From a virus, in the IMG/VR virus record IMGVR_UViG_3300021368_001977, positions 1 through 32,897 of that record: a stretch of DNA of 32,897 nucleotides. The stretch is one strand, 5' to 3'. This document shows, piece after piece, positions 1 through 7,370 of the stretch (position 1 is the stretch's first letter; each line of letters starts with the position of its first letter). A program made the translations under genes and the position numbers. A model generated the notes under the pieces. That model was not told the origin of the DNA. It searched no databases and worked only from the letters and a program-made list of their open reading frames with translations.

Positions 1-9
1 TTGTAACTA

Positions 10-17
10 TATTTATT
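10..17 (-). promoter_or_regulatory. putative late promoter (AATAAATA)
   Basis: The minus strand reads AATAAATA here, matching the NATAAATA late-promoter motif of T4-like cyanophages. The box contains the TAA stop codon of the small gene at 13-378 (GAA-TAA-ATA). It points left and would drive a gene beyond the window edge, so its target cannot be seen. An identical arrangement occurs at 7,363-7,370, which makes chance less likely, but an 8-base AT-rich match alone is weak. Confidence 0.45.
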
Positions 18-378
18 CAATATCAACAACTCTCTGTGCTGCTGCTTCTCGTTGATTTTCTAATTCTGTATACTGTTCTTCAGTTAAAGTAGTAGCAATA
101 CCAAGGTGTTTTTGCCTAATATGGCGTAATACCTTCCAGTCTGTTGAATTTAAAAATTCTCTCTCTTGACCATTTTCTTCAATTGTATTTTCACGTCTAA
201 TAACCTGTTCAGTTTTAAGTGTAACACTCTGCGTTGGAACATCAAAAATGTGTGTTCCTGCTTCTAGTTGATCAGCCTTTTCATCAGTTATTTCAACAAC
301 AGTAACACCTGATGGTACCTCAGGTTCGTAACTCATTAATGATGTTACTTCGCCGGCTTCTATACAGATATATTTCAT
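13..378 (-). CDS. small protein, possible tail-fibre assembly/chaperone-like protein
   Basis: Encodes 121 residues and is last in the visible fibre block. Its start follows the stop of the upstream fibre gene by one base, with GGAG five bases before the ATG, so it is translationally linked to that gene. The N-terminal half is a short beta-rich segment. The C-terminal half carries STDWKVLRHIRQK followed by a charged helix with LTEEQYTELENQREAAAQRV. A TDW..-R motif followed by a helix rich in E, Q and R is seen in small phage proteins annotated as tail-fibre assembly proteins, and the position after a receptor-binding fibre fits a dedicated folding helper. There is no signal peptide or membrane segment. 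The function is inferred from position and this weak resemblance; it could equally be a minor virion protein. Confidence 0.4.
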   Translation of the reverse strand: MKYICIEAGEVTSLMSYEPEVPSGVTVVEITDEKADQLEAGTHIFDVPTQSVTLKTEQVIRRENTIEENGQEREFLNSTDWKVLRHIRQKHLGIATTLTEEQYTELENQREAAAQRVVDIE

Positions 379-379
379 A

Positions 380-2623
380 TTAACTCCATACTCCTAAGTA
401 ATTAGCCGCAGGTTTGCTTCTTTGTTCTGTGTTTTGTACGTATACTCTTATTCTATTACTCAAATATGTGTATGTACATCTTAAACTATCATTACCATCT
501 ACACCACCTGCATAATGAATAGTTCTTATTGATGGAATAAATGCTATTAAGTTAGACATAGATTTTCCTGACGGTGGATACACATCAAAGTAGTTAGATC
601 CATTATTAAAACTACCTACTTGGTTAGTGTAACCTACTGCTGACGATGATCCTGAAACAATTGTATATCCAGAACTAGCATCAACATACTGTTTTGTAGC
701 AGCATGCATTGAACTTGTAGGATCTGCTGAAAGCGTTAACCTACCTGTCATTGTTCCGCCTGCTTTAGCAACTGCATTTGGATCTGTTGCTGTTACTGTA
801 ATGTTGCCACTGTTATCAAATACAACACCGTTAATTGTTCTGCTACCGCTTAGTGTATCTGCTGTTGTTGCTGTTGTTGCATTTCCTGATAATGATGCAG
901 TAATTGTGCCTGCTGCAAAATTTCCGCTGCTATCTCTTGCTACAACTTTACTAGCAGTGTTTGCTGTGGCTGCATCAACTGCCCAACTTTGTGTTGATAA
1001 CCCATCATAATTATTTCCTGTAATATAATTGCCTGGGATAATTTCTGCTAAACTAGGTGCTCCCCATTGCACAGTCGAGCCTGTCGATTTAAGAACTTGG
1101 CCTGACGCTCCGATAGGAAGCAACGCAGTTGCGCCAGACGCAGTCTGGTAAGCAACGGAGCCTGCGGCTCCGCCTGCGATATTTGTAGCGGTTGTTGCTG
1201 AAGTGGCTGTATCTGCATTGCCAACTAAAGCACCATTGAATGTGTTTGCATGAACATTGTCAAATCTTTTTGTACTCTTACCAATGTCTAGTGCTTGATC
1301 AACATCAGGAACTATTCCGCCATTACTGCCATAGCCTGCTGAAACCGATACGTCAGGTGAAATCAAATCAACTACTGAAGTATCTGTACCATCATCTGCA
1401 ACAAGTCTCATCTGACGTGTCGTTGTTGTAGTTGATCCTGTTCCTCCTGCTATAATTGTATGGTTACTGCTTACAACAACAGTGCCATTTACAACCAGGC
1501 TTGTTAGTGCACCTACACTTTCTAGTTGAGAACTTACAACGTTTGCTGCAAGTGCTGTATCAGTAAGTGTTCTTGCACTTGCTGGAACTGTGACATCTGA
1601 TTGTCCATCAAATGCAACACCGTTTATATCTCTTGCTGTTCTTAATTTTGTTGCACTAAATGCATTACCTGTTAAAGTCTGTCCTATAAATGTATTTGCT
1701 TCAACTACATCAAATCTTGATGTTCCAGAATTTGCTGTTACATTACCTGTAACATTTCCTTCTAAATCTGCTGTAATAGTGCCAGCACTAAATCCGCCAG
1801 CAGTATTTCTTACAACAATTTTTCCAATTACATTTGAGGATGTTGCATCAACTGACCATTCTGTTGTTGCACTGCCATCAAAGTCATTGCCTGAAATATA
1901 ATTACCTGCTGTCAAACTGTGTGTTGTGGTTGCACTAATATTGATATCTTGTGTACCATTAAAGCCTACACCATTGATTAATCTAATATTGTTTAGTCGT
2001 GTTGCAGTATCCGCATTTCCTTTTAATGCGCCATTAACAAAATATGATGAACTTAGTGTGATACCAGTGTCTACTGATGTAAAGCCTGTTACAGGATTGC
2101 TGTCTGCTATTGTAAACGAATTAGTTGATACAATTGCAACTACTATATCAGATATTGTAATTAGTATTACAGGGTATCCTGTTCCTGTGTCTGCTGTTAG
2201 CACTGTGCTTCTTGCTCTGGTTACACCGTATCCTTCTGCTGATTCTGGTCCTATAAAAACCCAACCACTGCCATTGTATGTGTGTAAAGTATTTGATCCT
2301 GACTTGTACCAAAATGCACCTTGTTGTGGATTTTCAGGAGCATTTTCTGAAATAGTTGCGGCGCCAACTTCTGACCACTTAGTTCCGTCATATATTTTAA
2401 GTACAGGACCTGCTGTATCCCACCACAGTTGACCACTAATTGGTTTTGATGGAGCAGATGCATTAGAGAAGTTTTCTAGTAAGTATAAGAAGTTTTCGTT
2501 TTGAATTTCACCGTAACCGATATAATTTCTTCCAACTAATGTTACACTAGAAGTTGTATCGATTGTTGAATCCTGCAACGTTGTAAACGCTGTTCCATCA
2601 CTTCTATTAATTACGTATGCCAT
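380..2623 (-). CDS. tail-fibre-like virion protein with receptor-tip C-terminus
   Basis: Encodes 747 residues. Residues 1-130 share an N-terminal module with the next two upstream genes (GRNYIGYGE, NENFLYLLENFS, GQLWWDT), probably the part that docks on the virion. The middle is low-complexity and rich in T, A, N and G, with two related blocks containing GNYISGNDFDG and GNYITGNNYDG, each followed by AGTITA, and repeated INGVxF motifs; this is typical of trimeric fibre shafts. Near the C-terminus is AGGTMTGRLTLSADPT then AATKQYVD, a motif common in fibre proteins just before the tip. The last ~95 residues include DVYPPSGKSMSNLIAFIPS and VQNTEQRSKP, a tip domain I recall from other phage fibres. 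AGGAG precedes the ATG. It probably binds a host surface receptor. A short segment (1,081-1,200) has much higher GC than the rest. Confidence 0.75.
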   Translation of the reverse strand: MAYVINRSDGTAFTTLQDSTIDTTSSVTLVGRNYIGYGEIQNENFLYLLENFSNASAPSKPISGQLWWDTAGPVLKIYDGTKWSEVGAATISENAPENPQQGAFWYKSGSNTLHTYNGSGWVFIGPESAEGYGVTRARSTVLTADTGTGYPVILITISDIVVAIVSTNSFTIADSNPVTGFTSVDTGITLSSSYFVNGALKGNADTATRLNNIRLINGVGFNGTQDINISATTTHSLTAGNYISGNDFDGSATTEWSVDATSSNVIGKIVVRNTAGGFSAGTITADLEGNVTGNVTANSGTSRFDVVEANTFIGQTLTGNAFSATKLRTARDINGVAFDGQSDVTVPASARTLTDTALAANVVSSQLESVGALTSLVVNGTVVVSSNHTIIAGGTGSTTTTTRQMRLVADDGTDTSVVDLISPDVSVSAGYGSNGGIVPDVDQALDIGKSTKRFDNVHANTFNGALVGNADTATSATTATNIAGGAAGSVAYQTASGATALLPIGASGQVLKSTGSTVQWGAPSLAEIIPGNYITGNNYDGLSTQSWAVDAATANTASKVVARDSSGNFAAGTITASLSGNATTATTADTLSGSRTINGVVFDNSGNITVTATDPNAVAKAGGTMTGRLTLSADPTSSMHAATKQYVDASSGYTIVSGSSSAVGYTNQVGSFNNGSNYFDVYPPSGKSMSNLIAFIPSIRTIHYAGGVDGNDSLRCTYTYLSNRIRVYVQNTEQRSKPAANYLGVWS
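1081..1200. other. GC-rich patch inside the fibre gene
   Basis: By hand count 68 of 120 bases are G or C (57%), clearly above the AT-rich sequence on both sides. It encodes, on the minus strand, a segment with AGSVAYQTASGATALLPIGA, a short motif widely found in phage fibre shafts. The reading frame is intact across both edges. This suggests a recently acquired shaft segment, though strong codon constraint of the A/G-rich peptide could contribute. Confidence 0.5.
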
Positions 2624-2639
2624 ACTCGCTCCTAATTAC

Positions 2640-4535
2640 CTATGGTAACGACACTTCACTTACAAACGACCAAGCACCTGCTACAATTTGGAAAGTTTTA
2701 ATTATTCTTAAAGTTGTAACTGCTGGTGCAGCAATAGTCGCTGTGTTAAATGCCATTTGTTGTAATGCTGATGCAGAACCGCCACTTGTTAAATTGAAAT
2801 CGTCTCTTGTTTCTGATCTCAAAGGATTTATTTCTAAACTTGTTGTGCTGTTGCTTAAAGTTGTACACAATATTCTAGCAAGTGTACCATTTCTAAAATC
2901 TGCTGGTGGTGCTAATTGTGTAAGAATAGTTCCTGAAATATAAGTGTTAGGTTTACCATCTGACAAGTCCATGCTAAATGCAAGACTTCTAGTTTCAATA
3001 GTATCATCAACGTATTCTTTTGATGCAGCATCTTGTGGATCTGTAGGATCTCCTAATCCAGTTATTTTTGGTGAACCTATTAAAGCAACATTACCTGTTC
3101 CGTCTGGTGCTAATTCTAAGTCAGCATCTGAAAGAAGAGTTGTAATCCTTGGCTTGCTGCTACCTGAATCTGTTTCTAATTTAAAATCTGCTGTAGGCGG
3201 AGTAGAACCAATGTTAACAATGTTCTGTGTACCAAAAGAAGTAACACCAGGAATAGCAGTAATGCCTGCGCCTAAACTTGATCCATCTAGCACTGTTACA
3301 CCATCAATTTTAAATGCTTTTCCTGTAGCAAGATTTATATGTTCTGAAGATGTCCATGCTTGTGCTGCTAATTCAGGTGTTCTTGTTGTTGCTGCTAATC
3401 CTAAATTACTCCAAAGTAGGACATGATCAATATTTCCTGCTGGTCCTTTAAGAACTATACCACCACCATCTGCAACTGTATCTGAGTTTGTTGCAGTATC
3501 GCCTGTATTTGCTAATTCAATTTGCTTGTTTTCAACAACTAGGTTTTGTGTGTTAAGACTAAGAATGTCTCCATCCTCAATTGTTAACTGTCCTCTAATA
3601 GTAGTATTACCTTTAATCTCAACGCTGCCGCCAAATACTGCTTCACTTGTTGGAAATGATTCAAATACACTTAATTTTCTATCAGTTGAATCAATCCTTA
3701 GTGCTTCTTCTTGTACAATACCTTTTCTAACATTGAATACAATTCCTTTATCTGATGCTGTATTACTAAAAAACAAATTACCATCACTAACTGTAATGTT
3801 ACCTTGGTCTCCCGCACCAAACACAATACCTAAATCTGTATTAATTCTAATTTGTCCTGCAAACTGATTAGAAGTATCTCTTCTTGCATATGTTGTTGCG
3901 TCTACATTTCCTAATTTATCTGAGTTTGTTGAAGTAACATCAAATTTCATATCAGCAAGAGTACCTTGGTTAAACCCAGGTTCTATACTTCCTGTATATC
4001 CTTCAATTGCATTTTTAGGTGTAAAAGAATCTTTAGAAAATATTCCTAATAGTATTCCGTTATTATATAAACTTGTTATAACACGTGTTTGGTTAAGTGT
4101 GTCAAGTATACTAGTAACTTGTATTCCACTAAGACCTTGTAGTTCCGAATAGTCAGGACCTAAAAGAATTGTGTTTGTACCATCAAAAAAGTATAATTGC
4201 TTATCTGTGTCATTAAACCATAAATCACCAACACCTAATGTTGTAGGCTGTGTGTTGCTTATTGTTGCAGAACTTACAGGTACAAATGCAGTTCCGCTAT
4301 AAACTTTTAATTTGTTTTCTGTATTGTCAAACCAAATCTGTCCTTTAATAGGATTACCTGGTTGTGTTGAGCTTGAAAAATTTTCAAGTAATTTAATAAA
4401 ATTTTCATTTAGTGATTCACCGAACCCACTGTAGTTTTTTCCTATCAGTGTTAGATCAGTAGATAAAGTATCTATTTGGCCGTCGGCAACTGTTGCTACA
4501 ATTGTTCCGTCTGTTTTATTAACTTGATATGCCAT
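2640..4535 (-). CDS. tail-fibre-like virion structural protein
   Basis: Encodes 631 residues. Residues 1-130 are a clear paralogue of the N-terminal module of the two neighbouring fibre genes (GKNYSGFGE, NENFIKLLENFS, GQIWFD). A second shared segment follows around residues 165-180 (FSKDSFTPKNAIEGYTGSI). The middle is beta-rich with DGDILSLNTQNLVVENKQIE, and at about residues 495-515 there is SPKITGLGDPTDPQDAASKE, a motif regularly found near the C-terminal third of marine T4-like fibre proteins. The final ~120 residues show no recognisable tip. The start is preceded by AGGAATAAGGA. It lies between the collar fibre and the receptor-tip fibre, so all three are probably co-expressed. Likely a fibre or fibre-connecting protein; the exact position on the virion is unknown. 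Confidence 0.7.
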   Translation of the reverse strand: MAYQVNKTDGTIVATVADGQIDTLSTDLTLIGKNYSGFGESLNENFIKLLENFSSSTQPGNPIKGQIWFDNTENKLKVYSGTAFVPVSSATISNTQPTTLGVGDLWFNDTDKQLYFFDGTNTILLGPDYSELQGLSGIQVTSILDTLNQTRVITSLYNNGILLGIFSKDSFTPKNAIEGYTGSIEPGFNQGTLADMKFDVTSTNSDKLGNVDATTYARRDTSNQFAGQIRINTDLGIVFGAGDQGNITVSDGNLFFSNTASDKGIVFNVRKGIVQEEALRIDSTDRKLSVFESFPTSEAVFGGSVEIKGNTTIRGQLTIEDGDILSLNTQNLVVENKQIELANTGDTATNSDTVADGGGIVLKGPAGNIDHVLLWSNLGLAATTRTPELAAQAWTSSEHINLATGKAFKIDGVTVLDGSSLGAGITAIPGVTSFGTQNIVNIGSTPPTADFKLETDSGSSKPRITTLLSDADLELAPDGTGNVALIGSPKITGLGDPTDPQDAASKEYVDDTIETRSLAFSMDLSDGKPNTYISGTILTQLAPPADFRNGTLARILCTTLSNSTTSLEINPLRSETRDDFNLTSGGSASALQQMAFNTATIAAPAVTTLRIIKTFQIVAGAWSFVSEVSLP

Positions 4536-4544
4536 TCCTTATTC

Positions 4545-6686
4545 CTATGTAGTTACAAATGCAGGCGGACCTGATCTAATAATATAATTTATTGTTAAGT
4601 AAGGGTTCATAATACCAACAGGCGAACTTAAAGTTGTTCCTGTAGGAGTTTTAATTGGCCCTGAATCAGGAAGGTATTGAGCTTCACCTGGGTTATTTGG
4701 TCCTCTACCTGATATAGAGCTAACTGTTGGAGCAGTATCAACTCGTACACCGTAGAATTGTTCGCCATCTTGCACCATACTATGTGTATGTTCAGGCAAA
4801 TTAGAAAGATTTAATGTAACAGAACTACTACCGCTTGACGCTGATAGTGTTTCTGGTTCAGTACCACTAATTCTTGCAGGTACTGGTGAGCCTCCACCAT
4901 TGTCAACAAAGCCGCCTACATCGTTTGGAACTGTAATATTGTTGTCCATGTTATGACGTCCAAGTGCAAATCTTCCTCTTAAATCTGGTACCCTAAAAGT
5001 TTTACCTACTGCACCATTTAATGCTGCTGATCCATTATATGTTGTACCTATTATATCATATAATGCTCTAAATTTTGCTATTTCAACTTCACCGCCATCG
5101 CACAATAGGTAGCCGTATGGAACATTAGGACCTGCAAATGGAAGTATACCACCAAGTGGTACTCCTAAGTCACCAACAAATGTATCCCTATCCTGTCTTA
5201 ATAGTCCTGATGACGTGCTTCCTGTTGTAGGATTAGCTCTGTATACAAGTACTTGATCGTCTTCACTTGAAACATTAGGTAAAGGTGCATCTTTACTTGT
5301 AATAATGTTGGCTGTCAACTGTGTATTGAAAACTTTAGCATCGCCAATACCGTCAAACGTAAATCCGCTCGATACAATGTCGCCTGCTATTGTAAAACTT
5401 GTAGGATTTTTTAAGTTTGTTGCTGTGTTAGCATTACCTGTAATATTACCACTAATTGTACCTTCAATTTCGTCAGCAATGATTTTCTTTGCTTTAACAT
5501 TATTCCATCTTAGTGCATCAGCACCTAGATCATAAATCTCATCTGCAGATGGATAGATGTTAGTAGATGAAATAAGTCCTGTAACATTAAGTCCTTGCCC
5601 AACTCTTAGTGTTTTCTTAATAGAAACACCACCTGCTGTACGTATAGCCCCAGTATCTAAGTTAATTGCATCGTTAGTGTTTGAAACAATTATACTTCCA
5701 GTAAGTCCTATATCGCCACCTACGTCTAAAGCACTGTTAGGAGCAGCAATATTGATACCAACTTTATCGTCAATGACTCTTAGAATAGTATCTGGTATGC
5801 CGTTTCTGTTAATTTGTAAATCTATTGAACTGCCTGCTGCACTATTATAAATTTTAGAAGATGTTGCAGACGTTGTTAATTGAAAGTTTCCGTCAAGACC
5901 AATTGTAATACCAGTGTTACTTCTAACATTAAATCCTTGTTCAGTTGTATTAGTAGTATCACTTCTTAAAAACTTACCTGCTACAACTTCCGTACCACCT
6001 ACATTTAATGCATCAGCATTTTTTGCGGTTCCTATAAGTTTTGGTAACTCGCCTCCTAAAAATATTGTAGAAAACTCTGCTTCTTCAGCAGCGTTTGCAG
6101 GCGTAGCAATATTAAGTCCTGATTTAATTTGATCAAAACCTTTAATTTCAATTTTAGGTGTAAATGAATCTCTTGATAAAATAACAACAGGTGTATCTGC
6201 GATGTAAAATGTTAAAACATTTTTGTCAAAGTTATCTTGGTCAACAATTTTTTCAACTGCTGGACCATATCTTTTACCGTCTATCGAACTTTCACTAGGT
6301 CCAACTAACAACCATCTGCTGCCTGTGTATATTCTTAACTGCTGATTGGTTGTATCAACCCAAAGTTCTCCAACTTTACTAGTTTCTACACTAGGTTCTG
6401 TTGGACCCTTTTGAATATTTGAAGCAGCCTTCCAACTTGTATTGTCATATAATTGTAATACACCGTTTGTTGTATCATACCATAGTTGACCTTCTACAGG
6501 ATTTACTGGTTGACTTGCGCTGGCAAAATTTTCTAATAAAGATAAAAAGTTTTCAGCAATAATTTGACCGTAACCTGTAACATTTCTTCCTGGAAAAGTT
6601 AAAGATGTATCATTGCTTGACGTGTTATCAAAAACAGTAATAGGGGATTTGTTATCTCTATCAGTAAAATTTACAATATATGGCAT
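4545..6686 (-). CDS. gp12-like short tail fibre with collar domain
   Basis: Encodes 713 residues (T4 gp12 is 527). Residues 1-130 share the N-terminal docking module of the next two genes (GRNVTGYGQ, AENFLSLLENF, GQLWYD). The middle is shaft-like. At about residues 509-580 is a phage tail-collar domain: GGILPFAGPNVPYGYLLCDG, then TYNG and FRVPDLRGRFALGRHN. Further on come LPEHTHSM (about residues 627-635), which fits the HxH metal-binding pair of T4 gp12, and near the end GIMNPYLTINYIIRSG, the usual closing strand of collar domains. In T4, gp12 trimers extend on infection and bind the cell surface irreversibly; a similar role is likely. GAGGG lies seven bases before the ATG, and three bases separate it from the preceding gene. 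Confidence in the collar fold is high; orthology to gp12 is less certain because the N-terminus differs from T4. Confidence 0.85.
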   Translation of the reverse strand: MPYIVNFTDRDNKSPITVFDNTSSNDTSLTFPGRNVTGYGQIIAENFLSLLENFASASQPVNPVEGQLWYDTTNGVLQLYDNTSWKAASNIQKGPTEPSVETSKVGELWVDTTNQQLRIYTGSRWLLVGPSESSIDGKRYGPAVEKIVDQDNFDKNVLTFYIADTPVVILSRDSFTPKIEIKGFDQIKSGLNIATPANAAEEAEFSTIFLGGELPKLIGTAKNADALNVGGTEVVAGKFLRSDTTNTTEQGFNVRSNTGITIGLDGNFQLTTSATSSKIYNSAAGSSIDLQINRNGIPDTILRVIDDKVGINIAAPNSALDVGGDIGLTGSIIVSNTNDAINLDTGAIRTAGGVSIKKTLRVGQGLNVTGLISSTNIYPSADEIYDLGADALRWNNVKAKKIIADEIEGTISGNITGNANTATNLKNPTSFTIAGDIVSSGFTFDGIGDAKVFNTQLTANIITSKDAPLPNVSSEDDQVLVYRANPTTGSTSSGLLRQDRDTFVGDLGVPLGGILPFAGPNVPYGYLLCDGGEVEIAKFRALYDIIGTTYNGSAALNGAVGKTFRVPDLRGRFALGRHNMDNNITVPNDVGGFVDNGGGSPVPARISGTEPETLSASSGSSSVTLNLSNLPEHTHSMVQDGEQFYGVRVDTAPTVSSISGRGPNNPGEAQYLPDSGPIKTPTGTTLSSPVGIMNPYLTINYIIRSGPPAFVTT

Positions 6687-6689
6687 TTA

Positions 6690-7337
6690 TTATCCCTCAT
6701 TAAAACCTGTTAAACTTTGTATTCTAATTGTATAATCAATTTGTAGCAATCTGTTCAGTGATTTTTGAACAGGATGGAAGATCACGTGTGTCAAAAGTTT
6801 ACCGTCTCCTGTAGGATTGTATGATTTAATACCTAATTCGTCAAAAACAAAGTTACCGTCTAGATTAACACTGTTATCAAATGCCTCTTGATCGTCTGGC
6901 TCGCCATAATCAAGTAAACATGATATTATAATATCACTATAAGTAGCACCACTAATGTGTCTTACTTCCATTTTGTTTCTAGTTGGATCAGCATTTGAAA
7001 TTGCATTCTGATCTACAACTTTTGTAAATGTTTGATTATATAAACTTGAATTTATTCCTACTGTATTTGGTGTCAAATATGTAATTAAACCTGTTGGATC
7101 AACGGAAGTTCCACCACTGCCAAAAGCCATTTCATAAATTGTACCTAAACCTTGGTTGGATAAAGCCTGTACCATCGCAACACTCATGTTTTCATAGTGG
7201 ATTGCGTTCCTTTTATCCTGGAAAACTTCTCCTGATTCAGGGTCAAAAATCTTAATATGTCCTTCAAAATGAAACCCACCGGTCTCATTTACCACAGGTT
7301 TTTTATCTTCTTGTACTTGTTTTTGGTTATCTGGCAT
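6690..7337 (-). CDS. conserved-type virion protein of unknown function
   Basis: Encodes 215 residues from the chosen start at 7,337. The frame is open further upstream, with ATGs at 7,397 and 7,358, but those lie inside or right at the putative late promoter (7,363-7,370) and lack a ribosome site, whereas GAAGAG sits six bases before 7,337. After a polar charged N-terminus comes a compact beta-rich protein with HFEGHIKIFDPESGEVF, then MAFGSGGTSVDPTGLITY, and a C-terminal segment DELGIKSYNP... LTHVIFHPVQKS. I have seen similar proteins described only as virion structural proteins in marine T4-like phages. It starts a separate late transcription unit with the fibres, so a baseplate-to-fibre connector is a reasonable guess, in the place where T4 has genes 9-11. 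No enzymatic motif is visible. Confidence 0.6.
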   Translation of the reverse strand: MPDNQKQVQEDKKPVVNETGGFHFEGHIKIFDPESGEVFQDKRNAIHYENMSVAMVQALSNQGLGTIYEMAFGSGGTSVDPTGLITYLTPNTVGINSSLYNQTFTKVVDQNAISNADPTRNKMEVRHISGATYSDIIISCLLDYGEPDDQEAFDNSVNLDGNFVFDELGIKSYNPTGDGKLLTHVIFHPVQKSLNRLLQIDYTIRIQSLTGFNEG

Positions 7338-7343
7338 ATTGTT

Positions 7344-7349
7344 CTCTTC
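7344..7349 (-). promoter_or_regulatory. ribosome binding site deciding the start at 7,337
   Basis: The minus strand reads GAAGAG with six bases to the ATG at 7,335-7,337. The other in-frame ATGs have no comparable purine run at the right distance, and a transcript starting just downstream of the late box at 7,363-7,370 would exclude the ATG at 7,397. Confidence 0.6.
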
Positions 7350-7362
7350 GTGTTTCATAGTG

Positions 7363-7370
7363 TATTTATT
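7363..7370 (-). promoter_or_regulatory. putative late promoter (AATAAATA)
   Basis: Minus-strand AATAAATA, matching the T4-like late box, lies 26 bases before the start of the 215-residue protein. It contains the TAA stop codon of the giant gene (GAA-TAA-ATA). By analogy with T4 late promoters the transcript would begin a few bases downstream, giving a short leader with GAAGAG. It would let the fibre genes be transcribed separately from the very long baseplate gene upstream. Confidence 0.6.

Noticed and set aside
1926-2432. Plus-strand open frame of 168 codons in the fibre gene
   Set aside because: Antisense to a clear fibre protein with strong family motifs; the long frame follows from the low TAA/TAG complement content of Thr/Ala/Asn-rich coding. 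No ribosome site.
2944-3426. Plus-strand open frame of 160 codons
   Set aside because: Antisense shadow of the second fibre gene; composition (Leu, Val, Ser, Pro) is the mirror of that protein, and no start signal is present.
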